A stretch of 64,000 nt of DNA, from the NCBI RefSeq assembly GCF_018687715.1, contig NC_056766.1:15843501-15907500 (forward strand). The letters run 5' to 3'. Numbering within the stretch: the first letter of the stretch is position 1; every line of letters starts with the position of its first letter. Origin of the DNA: Carya illinoinensis (taxonomy: Eukaryota > Streptophyta > Magnoliopsida > Fagales > Juglandaceae). The notes beneath the pieces are model-generated. The model did no database searches. It was not told where the DNA came from and saw nothing but the letters and a program-made list of their open reading frames with translations. A program made the translations under genes and the position numbers. Positions 11,539 to 24,149 of the stretch are shown piece by piece.

Positions 11539-14500
11539 GTGTCATAATTTATGTGTCTCATATAGTGTATACTCTACAGCTGTTGTGGCCCCATATTTCA
11601 TGTTCCACAGTTGTTATGGCTCCATGAATTGTTTGTTCTACACTTGCTTTGAACACACATAAAATAAAATATGACTCCATCGGCGTTCGTGCCTGGTGCG
11701 TTCTGGTGACCAGCTAGTTAGGCCCCATTCACAACCTGTTAACTGTACTTTGTCAACCCAGGGGATTTCACACCTATTTAGACACTCCAGCGCGAAAAAA
11801 GGAGTTCTACTAAGATATTACCTCATCCTAGCACTTAGGGTTGTGATTGACATGAATAACTTAACATGAACGTGATCTGAAATTTTACTCAACATAAACT
11901 TGATCTGACTTCTTTACTTAACATGACATACTTGCAATGGTGAATATTACTTGATATGACATACATGTAACATATGGCATACTTAACATGTCATACTTAT
12001 AATATATAGCAATACGTGACAGAATAAATTGTGTAATAGATAAATATTCGTGACATAATAAATCGTGCATAACATATAAACATGTAATGACGTGGCATGA
12101 CATGGCATATATGATAACATAAATACATAAATTGTAGTTCCCTTACCCATCATACACACACAGTAAATTGATAGTAAGTTAGAAGCTAACTTACTTCAAT
12201 CATCGCGTTTTATGAGAATAAAGTGCGAAACACAAGAAACTATAATAAGGTATTCTAAAAGTTAGAAATTTAATTACTAACAAATATAAATGTGTAAAAG
12301 AGACAACTTAGAGTAAAATTACCATTTCACCCAGTACATGTGGGAAAATGACCATTTTACCCATAACTAAAGGATTTCACATCCTAACTCCAAACTTTTC
12401 TAAAATTTACATTCCTTATATAAATTTTGTCCTAAACTCAAATATTAATTTAGAAAAATTTAAAACAAATCACAACTAAGGAAAACATACTATGGCCAAA
12501 ACATCCATAGGTCATTTCTCTTTATTTTTGTTGCAATTCCTTCTAACTTCAAAACTCATGCTTAAACCAAAATTTTGAAACAAGGATCTTCCAATCCTAG
12601 GTTTAAAATCATAATTAAAACCTCCATTTAGAAAAAGCTAATAATAACGTGAATCAAAAACTTGAATCATGAGCTTTGACCCTAAATCAAAACATCTCTA
12701 AGAATTCCAAAAATCAAATCTTACTTCTAACATATTCATAACATCATCCTAAGATCAACCATGATTTAAATCATCAACTAAAGTCACCAAAATCACAAAA
12801 TAACACTTGGAGGTTTTGGTTTTACACTTAGTCCAAAAATAGAAACTTTTTACTCAACTAGTTTTGATAAATCTCTTGATCAATGGCTTAAGAAGGTGAG
12901 ATCTTCGAAATAAAGCATCACATGGTTTAAAAATGTGTCCTAAAAAATATCCAACCATCAAACTTAAAATCACATGGCTAAAAATTAATAAAACATGGAT
13001 CTAATCCAAAAACATCAAATCTTAGGCCTAACCAAAATCCTCTTGCATAGAAAAATCATATCTTTGAAACCAATAGTAAATATCTTAAAAATAACATCCT
13101 AACATGAAAATAAGAGACTTAGGATCATCATATAAAAATATCAAAGCTTTTAGAGTAAGATCAAACCTCGAAATATTCAAACTTTCTCCAAATAAAAACT
13201 GTTTTTCCACTTCCATTTTTCAAGTTTCTAGATCTAAGAAAATCTATCATCAAAAGCTTTATTCATGCAAAAAAAACCTCAATGAACACTCTTAAACACA
13301 TTCTAAAAACACTCCATAAAATATTCGGACCAAGATATGTACATTAGCTTGGTCAAAAACTCCAAAACATAACATACTCTCCAGTTTCACGCCCAGAATG
13401 ACCTTTCCATGGTTAAAAATAATTTTGACCAACCAAATGACCATGTAATGATAAGAATAATATATCTACGGAAACTATACTCAAAGAGAAACAACTATTA
13501 TGAAGGAATCATCGTGTGAAAATACTTACAAATAGTCAAAAAGCTCCATGCAAAACAATCCAGAAATCTGCCCGAAAGAGCTCTTTTGGGTTTCTCTCTA
13601 AGAATGAGGTGAAGAAGTGATGAAAGGGAAGGAAGTGTGTCTTGCACGACTCAAGACTTCTGTAGGGGGAAGATATGGACTTGAATGACCCTTGATTGGA
13701 TGTGGCTATATGACATAAAGTGGAGAATAGTGAGGGGCAAAGGACTGCCTGCAGAAGCTGTGAGGAATGAAGGTTGATGAGGTGGGTTTCTCCATCTCAT
13801 CAAGGCACCATTGGGTGCAGCCAAGGGTAGTGGATGGTCTACCATGTGGGGGAGGAAACTTCTTCAAGAAGCTTTGTCAAGGTGGCCAAATTCGTAGGCC
13901 TTGGTGGGCCTCAACCAAGCGGGCTTCAATTTGGGGTTTAAAGGGGGTTCGGTTAGGGTTTAAGATGCTATCAAGGCCAAATCTAATTTTTCTTGACCCA
14001 ATCAAATTTACAAGGTTTAAAATGTTGGATAATGATATCATAACAAGAATTTGTGAAATTAATACCATGTGGAAGTGATTGAATCAAGTGATTAAACACA
14101 ATGCTAGAAATTGGATCAAAAAGGGTTTGAATGCCAATTTAGGGTTTGGGGAAACCGTTTCGGTTTCAACCAATCTTTTGGGATTCCAATTGGATTCCAA
14201 CCATTTAGGGTTTCACTAGGGTTGAAACCCTCTTTGATTTGACTCAATTTGGTTGATCAGATAAAAAAAGTTTTGGTTAGGTGGCATAATCTCACATCTT
14301 AATTTTCTTCACAAATCCATCTAATGGTTCCTCTTTGTGCCAAGTGTCTAATACTATTCACTATGTGTGGCTAAGATGTTTCCAAGTGTCCAAATAAAAC
14401 TTCTCTAACCTAATTTGGACATTCCACGATGTGATTTCGAAAACACTACACTTAGTACGCTTATCGAGGTTATTATTCACTCCAAAAAAATGCGTAATAA

Positions 14501-14552
14501 ATTTAATACTAAAAAATCCTAAATATTCATATGAATCTACAGTGAAAATCGT
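11539..14552. repeat. tandem duplication, unit 2
   Basis: Second copy of the unit at 7522-11538, without the gag-only element. It runs on into a unique tail (14553-14760) that unit 1 lacks. It has a roughly 35-bp extra stretch near 12335. No gene is seen in it; the short open frames are not conserved between the units. Confidence 0.8.
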
Positions 14553-14849
14553 TTATCAAAACTCAACCTCGAAGTGCCCCTAAAAATAATTTTACGGTTT
14601 CGAACAGGCATTTCGTCCGAAATTATGAAAATGTATTATTCTGTCATAAAATCCTAAATAATCAACTAAGTCTAGTGGCGCAGACCATAACATATTCTGA
14701 CATTTCTAACCATCTCAAACAATTAAAATCGCATTTCTGATACCATAGTGAGTGATAACACTGACTATGTTAATAGACTAAAACTTTTGCAATTAGTTGA
14801 TTCATGAAAACTCCATAAGTTTTCACGAGCTTCCTAAAGTCTATAGAAA

Positions 14850-16362
14850 TCATACATATTTATGCCATGTAAGATTAGGTCATATGAATAATTAAATGAT
14901 CATAATGTATAAAAGTGGATTAATACCACAAATAAATTCGGATGATTTTGTTAAAGTAAATTAGGATGCCTCTTTAGGTGTGAAAGAAAATAGAATGGGA
15001 GTGGGTATTAACATTAGGAAAGAGGAAAGAGAGGGGCTGGTTGCAGTCTGTGATCAAAAGAAAAATGTTGAAAATCTAATGGTGGCAAAGTGCTATGCCT
15101 TGACGATAAATTGGAGCTGTGTAGTGAACTTAATATTCACAGTGCAATTTTCAAAGGAGATGCAAAAACTGTTATTATGGCAGCTCAAAGGGATGAAGAG
15201 GAGATGTCATTCTTTGGGTCCTTGGTTGAGACGTAAAGTTTTTCTTTAATAGAAATGCTAATTGCCGATTGCAATTTGTTTACAAATAGAGCAATACAGT
15301 GGCTCATACTTTAGCTAGGACAACTCTAAGCTTGTTAGAAAAAACCGTGTGGATAGAGGAAATGCCAGACTTTGTTGGCAGGGTTTTGGAAAATGATAAA
15401 CATTGTAATAGTTGAAGTCTATAAATGAAGTACTGAGGTATTAGTTTAAAAAAAATCGGATGATTTTGATTTAGATCTGATCTAATATTGGCAGACTCGG
15501 ATTTGACCGAAACCAGTGTAGAAGCTTTTCCAGTACAAGCCCGACCACTTTAGTAAAAAGGAGCAACATGGTGAAGAATGTTGTGGTTAATGGTGATGAT
15601 TGGCTTCGATTAAACTTTGGCGTAGCTGTCGGATGTTCGCTAAGTCAGCAATGATTAGACTGTAGTCGGAGCCTCGAACTCCTTGCAAACTTCAGAACTC
15701 AGTGAGAGAGAGAAAGAGAGTAGGGATTAATTTCTGTAGAGGTACGTCAAGAAGGAAAGAGTAGCTTGTATGAGAACGCTAAAAAATATATTACAGACTA
15801 TGTATATATACTTTATTTCATCAAAGCCAATTATATCATTTGCACTGGTCTACATAACAGAACCATTTAATGCTAGTATGATTCGAGACTCAGCAATACC
15901 ATGAGGCTTGGTTTTAATGCATAGATATTTGATTAAGTAAAATTTCAAACAACTCAAATGAGTAGTGCTATATGTATGCATAATTTTACGCATTATATTA
16001 TAAGTATTGAGTGGCATCTCCATTTTATAAGTAGTTCCTTTTTTAATTTGAATTTTAAAATTCTCACCATTTTCAATAGTTGACTCATAAGCACGTAAGG
16101 TTATGTAAGTACAATTGTAAATATAGATAGCATTTTCTAACTTCAATTGTATTACGTTGTGAAAGTTAGCAAAGATTTTTTCAACACATAACATCCAAAC
16201 TCATAAAGCAACAAACAGTATTTAAGGAAAAAAAAAACACGTACACAAACATTTCCAAATTGAGCCATGAACATACGTTGTGGCATGCGCAAAGAGGCTA
16301 CAACCTTAGGCAATTATTCTCCAAAATGGGAGTTGTGCTACTCCAAGCTGACGTGACAAGTT
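14850..16362. repeat. 3' flank of the P450 gene, duplicated at 34876-36142
   Basis: From ACATATTTATGCC onward this flank matches 34880-36142 almost base by base (for example GATTAGGTCATAT, TTGGCTTC, TGAGAGAGAGAAAGAGAG). It belongs to the duplicated P450 segment. Copy 1 has the LINE tail at 14951-15455; copy 2 has about 200 extra bases near 35735-35940. The open frames at 15850-16194 are not conserved between the copies. Confidence 0.8.
14951..15455 (+). mobile_element. 5'-truncated LINE tail with RNase H-like remnant
   Basis: Flanked by a perfect 13-bp direct repeat TCGGATGATTTTG (14938-14950 and 15456-15468) and ending in a short A run, the marks of L1 insertion. The second copy of this flank (34969 on) has no insert. 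The interior keeps the end of the plant L1 RNase H domain (RVT_3): GVGINIRKEEREGLVAV near 15000, then, after frame changes, a conserved-looking tail ending NTVAHTLARTTLSLLE near 15330. Only the 3' end of the LINE was copied, so it is immobile. Confidence 0.88.
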
Positions 16363-19302
16363 TCAGGCATTAATCCTCCTAAACAGGAGGTGTGCACCAT
16401 GTTGAGGTTGAAGGGTCATCAAAATTATCGGCGCATGAACATAAGTTGGTGACATGGTAAAAGAATATTGTCGGATGATCATTGCCAGTGCCACCTTTGT
16501 CTCAACCAGGGCTAGATTCTGACCTACACAATTTTTAGGTCCTAACCCAAATGGGAAATATGGGGCTAAATGCTTTCGAGACTCAGAAAAATTCAATGGA
16601 TTGAATTTATGTGCATCTTTTCCCCATATCTCAATATCATGATGGACAGCTGTCATAAGCAAAAAGAGCTGGGTTCCTGCTGGAATGTCGAGTTTCCCTA
16701 ACTTAACTCGTCTAGTTGCTTGCCGCAACGTCATTGCAGCCACAGGGTAGAGGCGAAGTGATTCATTTAGTATCATACCCACCTGTTGTGGAAACAACAA
16801 GAAATTTATACTATTTCATGGTTCAGCATAGTTTGCTATCCATTTAATGCTAAATATCTATTCGAGTGATTAAAATAGGCATAATCATGAAACAAGTTAG
16901 AATAATGAATAATGTCTAGCTTACAAGTACTAGTTTCTCAGTCATTGTTAGCAGCAGCTAAGTCATATTTTGGTGCATGGGTTAATGCATAATCATGAAT
17001 AAATAAGGAACTAGGAAAATTATTGTATATTAAGATTCTCTCTAATTATTCATTCAAACATTTTGTATATATCCTTTATGCATAATAATATAAAATGAAT
17101 ATATAAGCCTACTTTGACAACGCAAAAAAGAGTGTTATCTTCAACTTTAAAATGGTAGGAAAGTGGGGGAATATTTGAACTCACTATCTTAAGGTCATTT
17201 AAATTCTCAGCTGTGGGATGTTCATTATCTCCACAAATCTTGAAGACTTCTTTCCGTGCCTTACTTTGCCATTCTTGATGTGATGCTAGAAGGACAAGTG
17301 CCCAAGTCAAAAGATTAGCACTTGTTTCCTTTCCTGCAAAGTAGAAACTCTTACAATCATCCATGATTTCCGTCACCTCTAGTTTCTCTTCTTCCCCATT
17401 GGGATTCTTATGAGAAGATAGCAAGAGACCAAGAAAATTTCTTGAACTTTCTTTCCCCTTTCTATTATTGCCCTCTATCAACATCTGAATAAATTCTCGT
17501 GATTCCTTCTCAATCCTCCACCTCTCTCTGTTATTCGTAGTGGGCAAAAACCTACAAATGGATGTATATATCATTCATTCACAAAAAATAGTATTATATA
17601 TCATGATTTTCATCATCCTCAAAACCATACCAGAGATATAATATATCACATTTTAAGTGGTTTTTAATTTGATGGTTGACTTATAAAGTCACTTAAGATA
17701 TATCGCATCAATTAGTGTAATTGGAGATAACAAAATTTTGAATAAATAGGCTTTTGTTGATTGAAGGCAAATAGCCCGTATACAGAAACAAAACTCTTTT
17801 GTCAAAATCACTACACTTACGCCTGGGGTACATCTCATCCAATAGGAAATAATTGCAAAACAAACAGAATCTAGAGAACTTGGGTACAAGACAGGTTTTA
17901 ATTATGTTCATGTGCTAGCATTTTTGGAATATTAAAAAAGAAATCTGACTCCAACTCTGTTTGGTCGGACTCGGAGCAAAGTTGGATTTTCGAATTTTGC
18001 TCTACCCTATTAAGAATGGTGAAGTTAGCCTATGATGAGAATCTTGAATATGTACTGAATCACCTGAAACCAGGAGGGTAGACACTTTTAAAAGCTAGGG
18101 TGAGGAGGCGTAATTGCTGCTCTTGTAACATGAAGATCCTCTTCCCCTCCTCAAAGCTACTTCCAAATGCAATTCTAGATATTATGTCTGCTAAAAGGTT
18201 TTGAAGCTCTTTGTGCACATCCATCTCGAATTCGTTGCTTTCTCCTCTCTCTTCTTCCCACTTTTGGAGCATCTGTCTAGTACTAGCCACAATCTCTGGC
18301 ACCCTAGCCTGCAATATTACCATTGTGGCAATGTCCCGAGATAACATTGTTACGAAAATTAAACTAACAAAATTTGATTTCTACTTTCCCTAAAGTAGTT
18401 CTCATAGTGTTTAACCCTTCTTTGTATGATCTAACCTATTATTTATTTCTTTTTTCTTATTAGAGAAATATTTTAGTCATAAAAATATTTCACAAAAATG
18501 AATTTATAAACTGACGTGGATTGATACTTTATTATAAAAGCACTTTATAGTAAAGTAGATGTAAGATTTCATATGAAAATTTAAATCTCATCATTTTATA
18601 GATTTATTTTTATAGAATTTCTTTGTAACTGCATGACTTCTCTTTTTATATATTATAACTATGATTAAATTAAGTGATTTAGAGCTCCTACCGTTTTTGT
18701 TGGAATTCTAACGTTAAACGAATATACAAAGCATAAACGAATAGTATTATAATATTTAATGAATTTTAGTTGACCAAATACGAAGTGTACCAGTATTGGT
18801 ATTGAAAAATTACCTTAACATTCTCCATATTAAAAGCTTGGGTTGCGATTCTTCTATGAAGGCTCCATCTTTCACCACTCAATGCAAATATTCCTTGTCC
18901 AAAGAACACCTTCATCGGAGGGGTCACGTCAATGGGCTTAAATGATCTACCGGTGTTCATGAGGACCTCCCTGATCATGTCAGGATCGTCGATAGCCAGC
19001 CTGGGCGTAGACCCAAACCAGTACAGAAACGTCCTTCCATACACAGCCGACCACTCGGAATAGTAAGGAGCCAGCCGGGGAAGGGTGTCATGGTCGTCCC
19101 AAGACATGGCCTTCGACTGAGCTTCGGCAATCATCCTCCGAATCTCCGGCGTGTTTCCGACAACAGGACGGTAGGGAGGGCCTCGTATGCCTTGCCTGCG
19201 GAAATGGTTTTGGATTCTCCACGGCAACCACAAAACTGAGTGCAGGAGTTTCAAAGCGAGGGAGAAGATCGTCATCATGATCAGGAGCAGAAGCAGGTTC
19301 AT
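16363..19302 (-). CDS. cytochrome P450, CYP721A-like (CYP72 clan), four exons
   Basis: Exons: 18814-19302, 18064-18308, 17185-17551, 16363-16782; all introns are GT...AG. The joined frame is 506 codons plus TGA, the usual P450 length. Residues 1-26 form an ER membrane anchor, then the hinge [13 protein letters not shown] (38-50). C-helix WSLHR is at 146-150, I-helix AGKETS at 317-322, ExxR as ESLR at 374-377, and the heme loop [10 protein letters not shown] at 445-454 with Cys452 as iron ligand. Two oddities: the PERF-type motif reads FNPLNF (427-432), with Asn431 where Arg completes the E-R-R triad, and Lys450 replaces the heme-loop Arg. The family oxidises a small hydrophobic substrate at the ER with a P450 reductase; the CYP721A substrate is unknown to me. 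The start is the first ATG, after a 23-base A run. A broken copy lies at 36143-37058 and 59077-59392. CYP734A or another CYP72-clan family is less likely, given [12 protein letters not shown] and [14 protein letters not shown]. Confidence 0.9.
17650..17817. repeat. dispersed repeat inside P450 intron 2
   Basis: Matches 32728-32908 (shared TTGAAGGCAAATAG and TTTGTCAAAATCACTAC). It lies within the intron between exons 2 and 3 (17552-18063) and does not touch the splice sites. Probably a small transposon remnant. Confidence 0.6.
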
Positions 19303-19325
19303 TTTTTTTTTTTTTTTTTTTTTTT
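19303..19325 (-). promoter_or_regulatory. 23-base A run directly before the P450 start codon
   Basis: On the minus strand 23 A bases run straight into ATG. An A-rich leader can bind poly(A)-binding protein or affect start choice, but the run may also be a slippage product or partly an assembly error. Confidence 0.5.
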
Positions 19326-19469
19326 GAGCTTGATTTGAGAGAGAGAAAGATGAGTGTTTTTCTTGAACAAGAATGGTGGTGCTGAAACAGCTCGGTGATG
19401 ATAAGATTAAATAAAGAGCAGACCGTAGTCATGATTATTTTAACTCTTTTTTCTTTTTTCCCTTTTTTT

Positions 19470-20035
19470 TGTCAGAACCGACAAGAGAAACTGTACAACC
19501 GTGGAAATTGTATAGTCAAACAACACGTGAATTTATGTGCAATCATGTAAATATATGTTTCTTCCTTTCTTTATTTACGTTTTATATGCATTATTTATTA
19601 TTATTTTATAAATCAGTATCCAAACACGTACCGTATTAATCATCAAAACCATCATCGTGGGAAATTGAGAATATTGCATGAACATTAAGGAAGGATGTAC
19701 ATAGCTTCATCTATTACCTCTAGTGACCATAAATTAAAGAATATTGGTAAGTACCGTTCTTATTTTATTTAAACAAATAAACTAATAGTTATTGATGAGC
19801 TTTTATATATATATATATATACATGTGCCCGCATATAATATATATATATATATAAAGAAATAATAAATATTATTTTTTAGAACCCGATCGGGAGATCAAA
19901 CACTCATTTAAAAGTGGAAATAACAGAATGCTAATAGAGTTTTAACATTCACAAGACAAGGCAAAAAGTGTTACATATTGGGGAGACCTTATACCTTCTA
20001 TAGGATTATGGTGTGTATTTGATTCAGCTGAATTA
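19470..20035. repeat. P450 upstream flank, repeated at 21280-21850
   Basis: Shares with 21280-21850 the run from GTCAAACAACACGTGAA through the TA-repeat (19806-19852) to GTGTTACATATTG. Its right end (19870-20030) also matches LINE ORF1 sequence at 31135-31270, so a LINE fragment had already joined this flank before it was copied. Confidence 0.75.
19524..19529. promoter_or_regulatory. G-box CACGTG in the P450 upstream flank
   Basis: Core CACGTG in the context ACACGTGA, about 220 bp before the start codon. The same word is kept in the duplicated flank near 21291. G-boxes bind bZIP and bHLH factors. A single short word is weak evidence. Confidence 0.3.
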
Positions 20036-20789
20036 ATACATATTTTATATCTTGAACCAATATATTTTAATTATTTTATTGATATTATTATTAATTTTAG
20101 ATAGAAATATGATTAATAGGCATAAATTTGAATTGTGATTTAAATTGCTTAATATCTTAGTTTATGTTTTATTTTATAACTAGTGATTTAATTATGCAAT
20201 AATTCTTAACTGCATAATATATTTTTGATATTTTATTTTTATTTTTTAATTTATTTTTGATTTTTTATTATTTGTGTATTATTTTCTTTTATGCTTTAAA
20301 ATGCCACCCTGTTCCAATGCTCCTTACTTATGCATGATTTCAAATAGAGGATAAAATACTGTTGAGAAAAAGCGTCAAGATTTTGATAAATTAATAGAAT
20401 AGCATATGCATATTGACTTTCTTTAGCCATATTCCGGTTTTGACCACCACATTAGACAAGCACATGGGAGGAGAGACTTTTTGGCTATGGACGTATAAAC
20501 AAGTGAAACCATGCATGAAAGAAAGAAGAATTACATGCATAAAAGATACGAGATTCATGTATGGAATAAAGAAATCACATGCACATGAGACTTGACAACA
20601 TTTTCTTTGCTTTGAATTTTCTTCATTAGATATGGAAACCACACTACTTCAACTTTTATTTTTTATGCATCACGCGGGGCCTACATCTTCTTTAATCTCT
20701 ATTTTTTAACTCTATTTATTTTTTTTTTTAATTTTATTGATCAGAACTGTCATGAGAAACTATATAATTATGAAAAATTTTTAGGGCCT
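20036..20789. other. AT-rich spacer, no gene
   Basis: Strong A/T bias. The open frames at 20391-20642 lack any domain and have no counterpart in the repeated flanks. Confidence 0.5.
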
Positions 20790-21205
20790 ATTTGAGGTTG
20801 TGGTAGGAGTGTTAAAAAGTATTCAAATATTCATAAAAGCTTTTTAATAAAAAAAAAATTAGATTGTTTGGGTGTTACATATTAAAGTAATTTTAATCTC
20901 AAATAAGCTAAAAATTACGTTTGAGGAAAATCATCATTTTGATTTTTTTTTCCTCAAACGTGATTTTCTGGATAATGCGTAACATAATTCGAATTTTAAA
21001 AAGATTGTTAATGGACAAAAATATCCATACAACTTTAAGATAATTACAATTTTCTAACTTTCAAATATATGACCATAATTTTTAAAAATTTAAACGATCG
21101 TTTTTTCTACCTTAAAAAATACTTTTTTAATTTATTTCCAAACAAACGTAATATATTTGAAAATGCTTTTAATATATAGTTATCAAACAGTAAATAACTT
21201 TTTTT
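20790..21205. mobile_element. AT-rich foldback element
   Basis: The centre (20917-20965) is an inverted repeat: TACGTTTGAGGAAAATCA pairs with the TGATTTTTTTTCCTCAAACG type arm. It begins GGGCCTATTTGAGG, like many plant MITEs. Ends and target duplication are not clear. Confidence 0.4.
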
Positions 21206-21279
21206 TTTTTTTTATAATAGAACTTCTCTATTAAGTTATGAGTTATATTTTCCACCGCAATTAATCCAAATATGTACTT

Positions 21280-21623
21280 AGTCAAACAACACGTGAACTT
21301 ATGCTTTCTATGGGCAATCATGTAAATATATGTTTCTTCCTTTATTTACGTTTTATATGCATTATTTATTATATATTTTATAAATGAGTATCCAAACACG
21401 TACCGAATTAATCATCAACACTATCATCGTGGGCAATTGACCATATTGTTTGGGACTGGCCGCGCCCGTAAATTGCTTGAACATTAATGAAGGATGTATA
21501 TATATAGCTTCATCTACTACGTCTAGTGACCATAAATTAAAGAATGGTAAGTACCGTTCTTATTTTATTTAAACAGATAAACTAATAGTTATTGATGAGC
21601 TTATATAATACATGTGCAGGCGC

Positions 21624-21661
<38 letters not shown>

Positions 21662-22245
21662 GAAATAACAAATATTGTTTTATAGAACCTGATCAACAGA
21701 TCAAACACTCATTTAAAAGTAGGGATAACAGAATGCTAGTTGAGTTTCAACATTTACAATATAAGACAAAAAGTGTTACATATTGAGGAGGTATTGGACC
21801 TTCGATAGGATTTTGGTGTTTATTCAAGAGTTTGATGGGACTACTCCCTCCAAGGAATTCCTTTCTCAACTGAAGTACTATACCGGGTCCAGGTTCATAA
21901 TATGGCACTTGCTAACAGGACAAAAGATGTGGGAAACCAAATTGGTAAGAGTCTTGGGGAGGTATTGGAAGTTGAAGTTGATAGTAGTAGCTTGGGATGG
22001 GGTAAGTTCTTGCGTTTAAAGGTAGAAATAGATATTATTTTAATTTTAGTTCAAGGTAGATCTTTGTAAGTTGATGGTAATTAATATGGGTGTAATCGGT
22101 CTGATTTAGTCTGGGTTTGGATATATTTTAGAACTGAACTAGTATATACCGATTTTAAAATTTGAAAAATTGATACCGCACATGTTACATCCCTAAATTG
22201 ATACTTCTAATTTTACCGATTCCCGTCCAATACATATACTCAATA
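21280..22245 (+). repeat. second copy of the P450 upstream flank plus LINE ORF1 fragment
   Basis: 21280-21655 repeats 19480-19850, including a (TA)n tract at 21629-21655. 21660-22075 is a fragment of a LINE ORF1 (DUF4283-like) that matches 31135-31510. 22085-22240 is the left part of the MITE seen whole at 31519-32127, cut off here. The 78-codon frame at 21783-22019 is a frame-shifted reading of the LINE piece, not a gene. Confidence 0.7.
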
Positions 22246-23324
22246 CTTTTCTATAGGAGCTTCTTTGTTCTTTTCTGCAAGGGATCCAGATTTGCTCCTT
22301 TTGTTTTCACTATTATTGTTAAAGAGAATAATTCAGTGAAACTTGACTCTTTCTCTCTCTACAAATGAATGAATTCTACCAAAGCATACAATGAGTGTAA
22401 AGGTTGTTCGAATGTAAGATTATCTTTTTTTTTTTTAAAAAAAAACAATATTTGCATCGAGATTAAAAGAAAAATTGATCAACTTTTGATAAAAACTAGG
22501 TTTTCAAAGATGAAAGCTGACTCAATAGCAAGGCAACTATTTATAGTCATTGGCACATGCATTAACATGTATGAAGGAAACATCAAAACCCCCCAAAATC
22601 TTCTTTTCTTTATATCATCATAGCAAGGATGAGTACTCTTAAAGGCACCCTTTTTTCTGTAACGAAAGAAAAAAAGGGTGGGGGGAAGCAGGGATTTACC
22701 TATCAAGATTCTAGGTGGGCCTTTTTGCAGCAACTTAATCAAACTGGCGATGATCACTCTCGTGTTCTGTCCCTATTTTTATGGCCTTTTTTGACATTGT
22801 GCAGCACTAAGCCCGTCTTCCAGCTGTACATTTGTATACTTTGACATCTTAATCAGTGAGCGAAAAATGACTCACACTATATTTTTTATAATATTTTATA
22901 TAATGAGTAATATTATGTATAATTATAGAGTAAGTAAATATACACAATAGTTATGAAAAAGAATAAATTTTATTATTAAAAAATTAATTTTTTTCATGTA
23001 AGTCTCAAATTTATTCTATTTTTCAAAAAAATTATGTAGTGCTAGTGTATTCCACAACTTCAAATATTATTTTTATTATATAATTATGTTTTAAATGAGT
23101 ATTTTTATAAAGTGTAAAAAAAATTTATAAAAATATTTCCATCTTACAATATTATTATAAAATATGTTGTGAAAATATATTACGTGTATTATTACTAATC
23201 AGTGAGGAACTGAGTTCCAAATGTCAGCACAAAACACACCCAGCCTACCTTCATTTTTCAACGTATTAAAGTCAAAATAAATCTTTATAGTTTTAAACAA
23301 GTAGGAGGACTTTAGGCTGAGTTG

Positions 23325-23525
23325 ATCTCAGTTCATCTCATCTCATTTTATTTTATCTAATTATTATAATTTTTTTAAAATTTAATACAAAATATAATAT
23401 ACAATTCAATTTCTTTTCAAATTTCAAAATAATAATAAAATTAAAAAATAATATTCTAATAATATTTTATTCAAATTTTTAACTTTTATCTTAATTTATC
23501 ACAACTCATTATTGGAACGCAACCG
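23325..23525 (-). mobile_element. MITE family M, copy 1
   Basis: AT-rich core with the words TTCATCTCATCTCATTTTA and TTAAAAAATAATATTCTAATAATA, the reverse complement of the other copies. Non-coding. Confidence 0.6.
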
Positions 23526-23589
23526 TCATCTCTAAAATCCCCTTTTTCTTATCTGTCTTTTAATTGAGCCAATTACTTTCAAGTGCAAT

Positions 23590-23795
23590 TTAGATAGTAA
23601 AATAAGATGAAATTATTTTAGATAAAAATTAAAAGTTGAATTAGATATTATTATAATATTATTTTTTAATATTACTATTATTTTAAAATTTAAAAAAATT
23701 GAATTATTTAGTATATTTTATATAAAATTTAAAAACCATTAAAATAATAAAATGAAATAGAAATATTTTTACTATCCAAAAATAGTACTTTCCAA
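23590..23795 (+). mobile_element. MITE family M, copy 2
   Basis: Reads GATGAAATTATTTTAGATAAAAATT, then AATATTATTTTTTAATATTA and GAATTATTTAGTATATTTTAT, then AATAAAATGAAAT. Same order of words as at 24375-24592 and 27905-28110. Confidence 0.6.
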
Positions 23796-24149
23796 TAAGG
23801 ACTTTATAACTTAACGTGTTTTAAACTTTTCACATGTTGTTGATAGGTGAGCACTTACAAATATTTAAATATTGATCTATCAATTTTGTAGATCCTTTAC
23901 CACCCAACACCCCCTCACCTCCCCTCCCCCTTCTCTCTCATGCTTTTGTTTCAATCAAAATGTGATTCAAAAGTTCATCCACCAATTATCTGAAAAACAA
24001 AGATTATATATCCCATCCTATCCATAGGTTTTGATCGACTTTTGATCATTTATAAAACAACATCTCTAATTTTTTTAATATATAATGGTTTTAGGTTTTC
24101 AAGTTTTATTAAGTGAAAAGTCTTCGTTATTCATTAGAGGTGTGTAAAA

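Larger units (their letters stand above)
6133..14760 (-). mobile_element. long LTR-derived block (TGTGACGCC family) with internal duplication
   Basis: Starts TGTGACGCC like the gypsy LTRs at 55078 and (mutated) 48114, and probably ends TGATAACA at 14760. It interrupts the repeat at 4861-6132. There is no protein domain of its own. It holds a degenerate minisatellite, a roughly 3-kb tandem duplication and a gag-only retroelement. I see no matching target duplication at the two proposed ends, and a primer-site-like TGGTATCAGAA on the minus strand (14735-14745) leaves the right boundary open. AT-rich and non-coding throughout. Confidence 0.6.

Noticed and set aside
14735..14745. Primer-site-like TGGTATCAGAA on the minus strand
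   Set aside because: No LTR end or second LTR could be tied to it, so it is not called a primer site.
15850..16194. 114-codon minus-strand ORF just downstream of the P450
   Set aside because: The duplicated flank (35400-35960) does not keep the frame; it is the 3' flank of the P450.
22479..22757. 92-codon minus-strand ORF
   Set aside because: Overlaps a hairpin and poly-A/T tracts; no domain.
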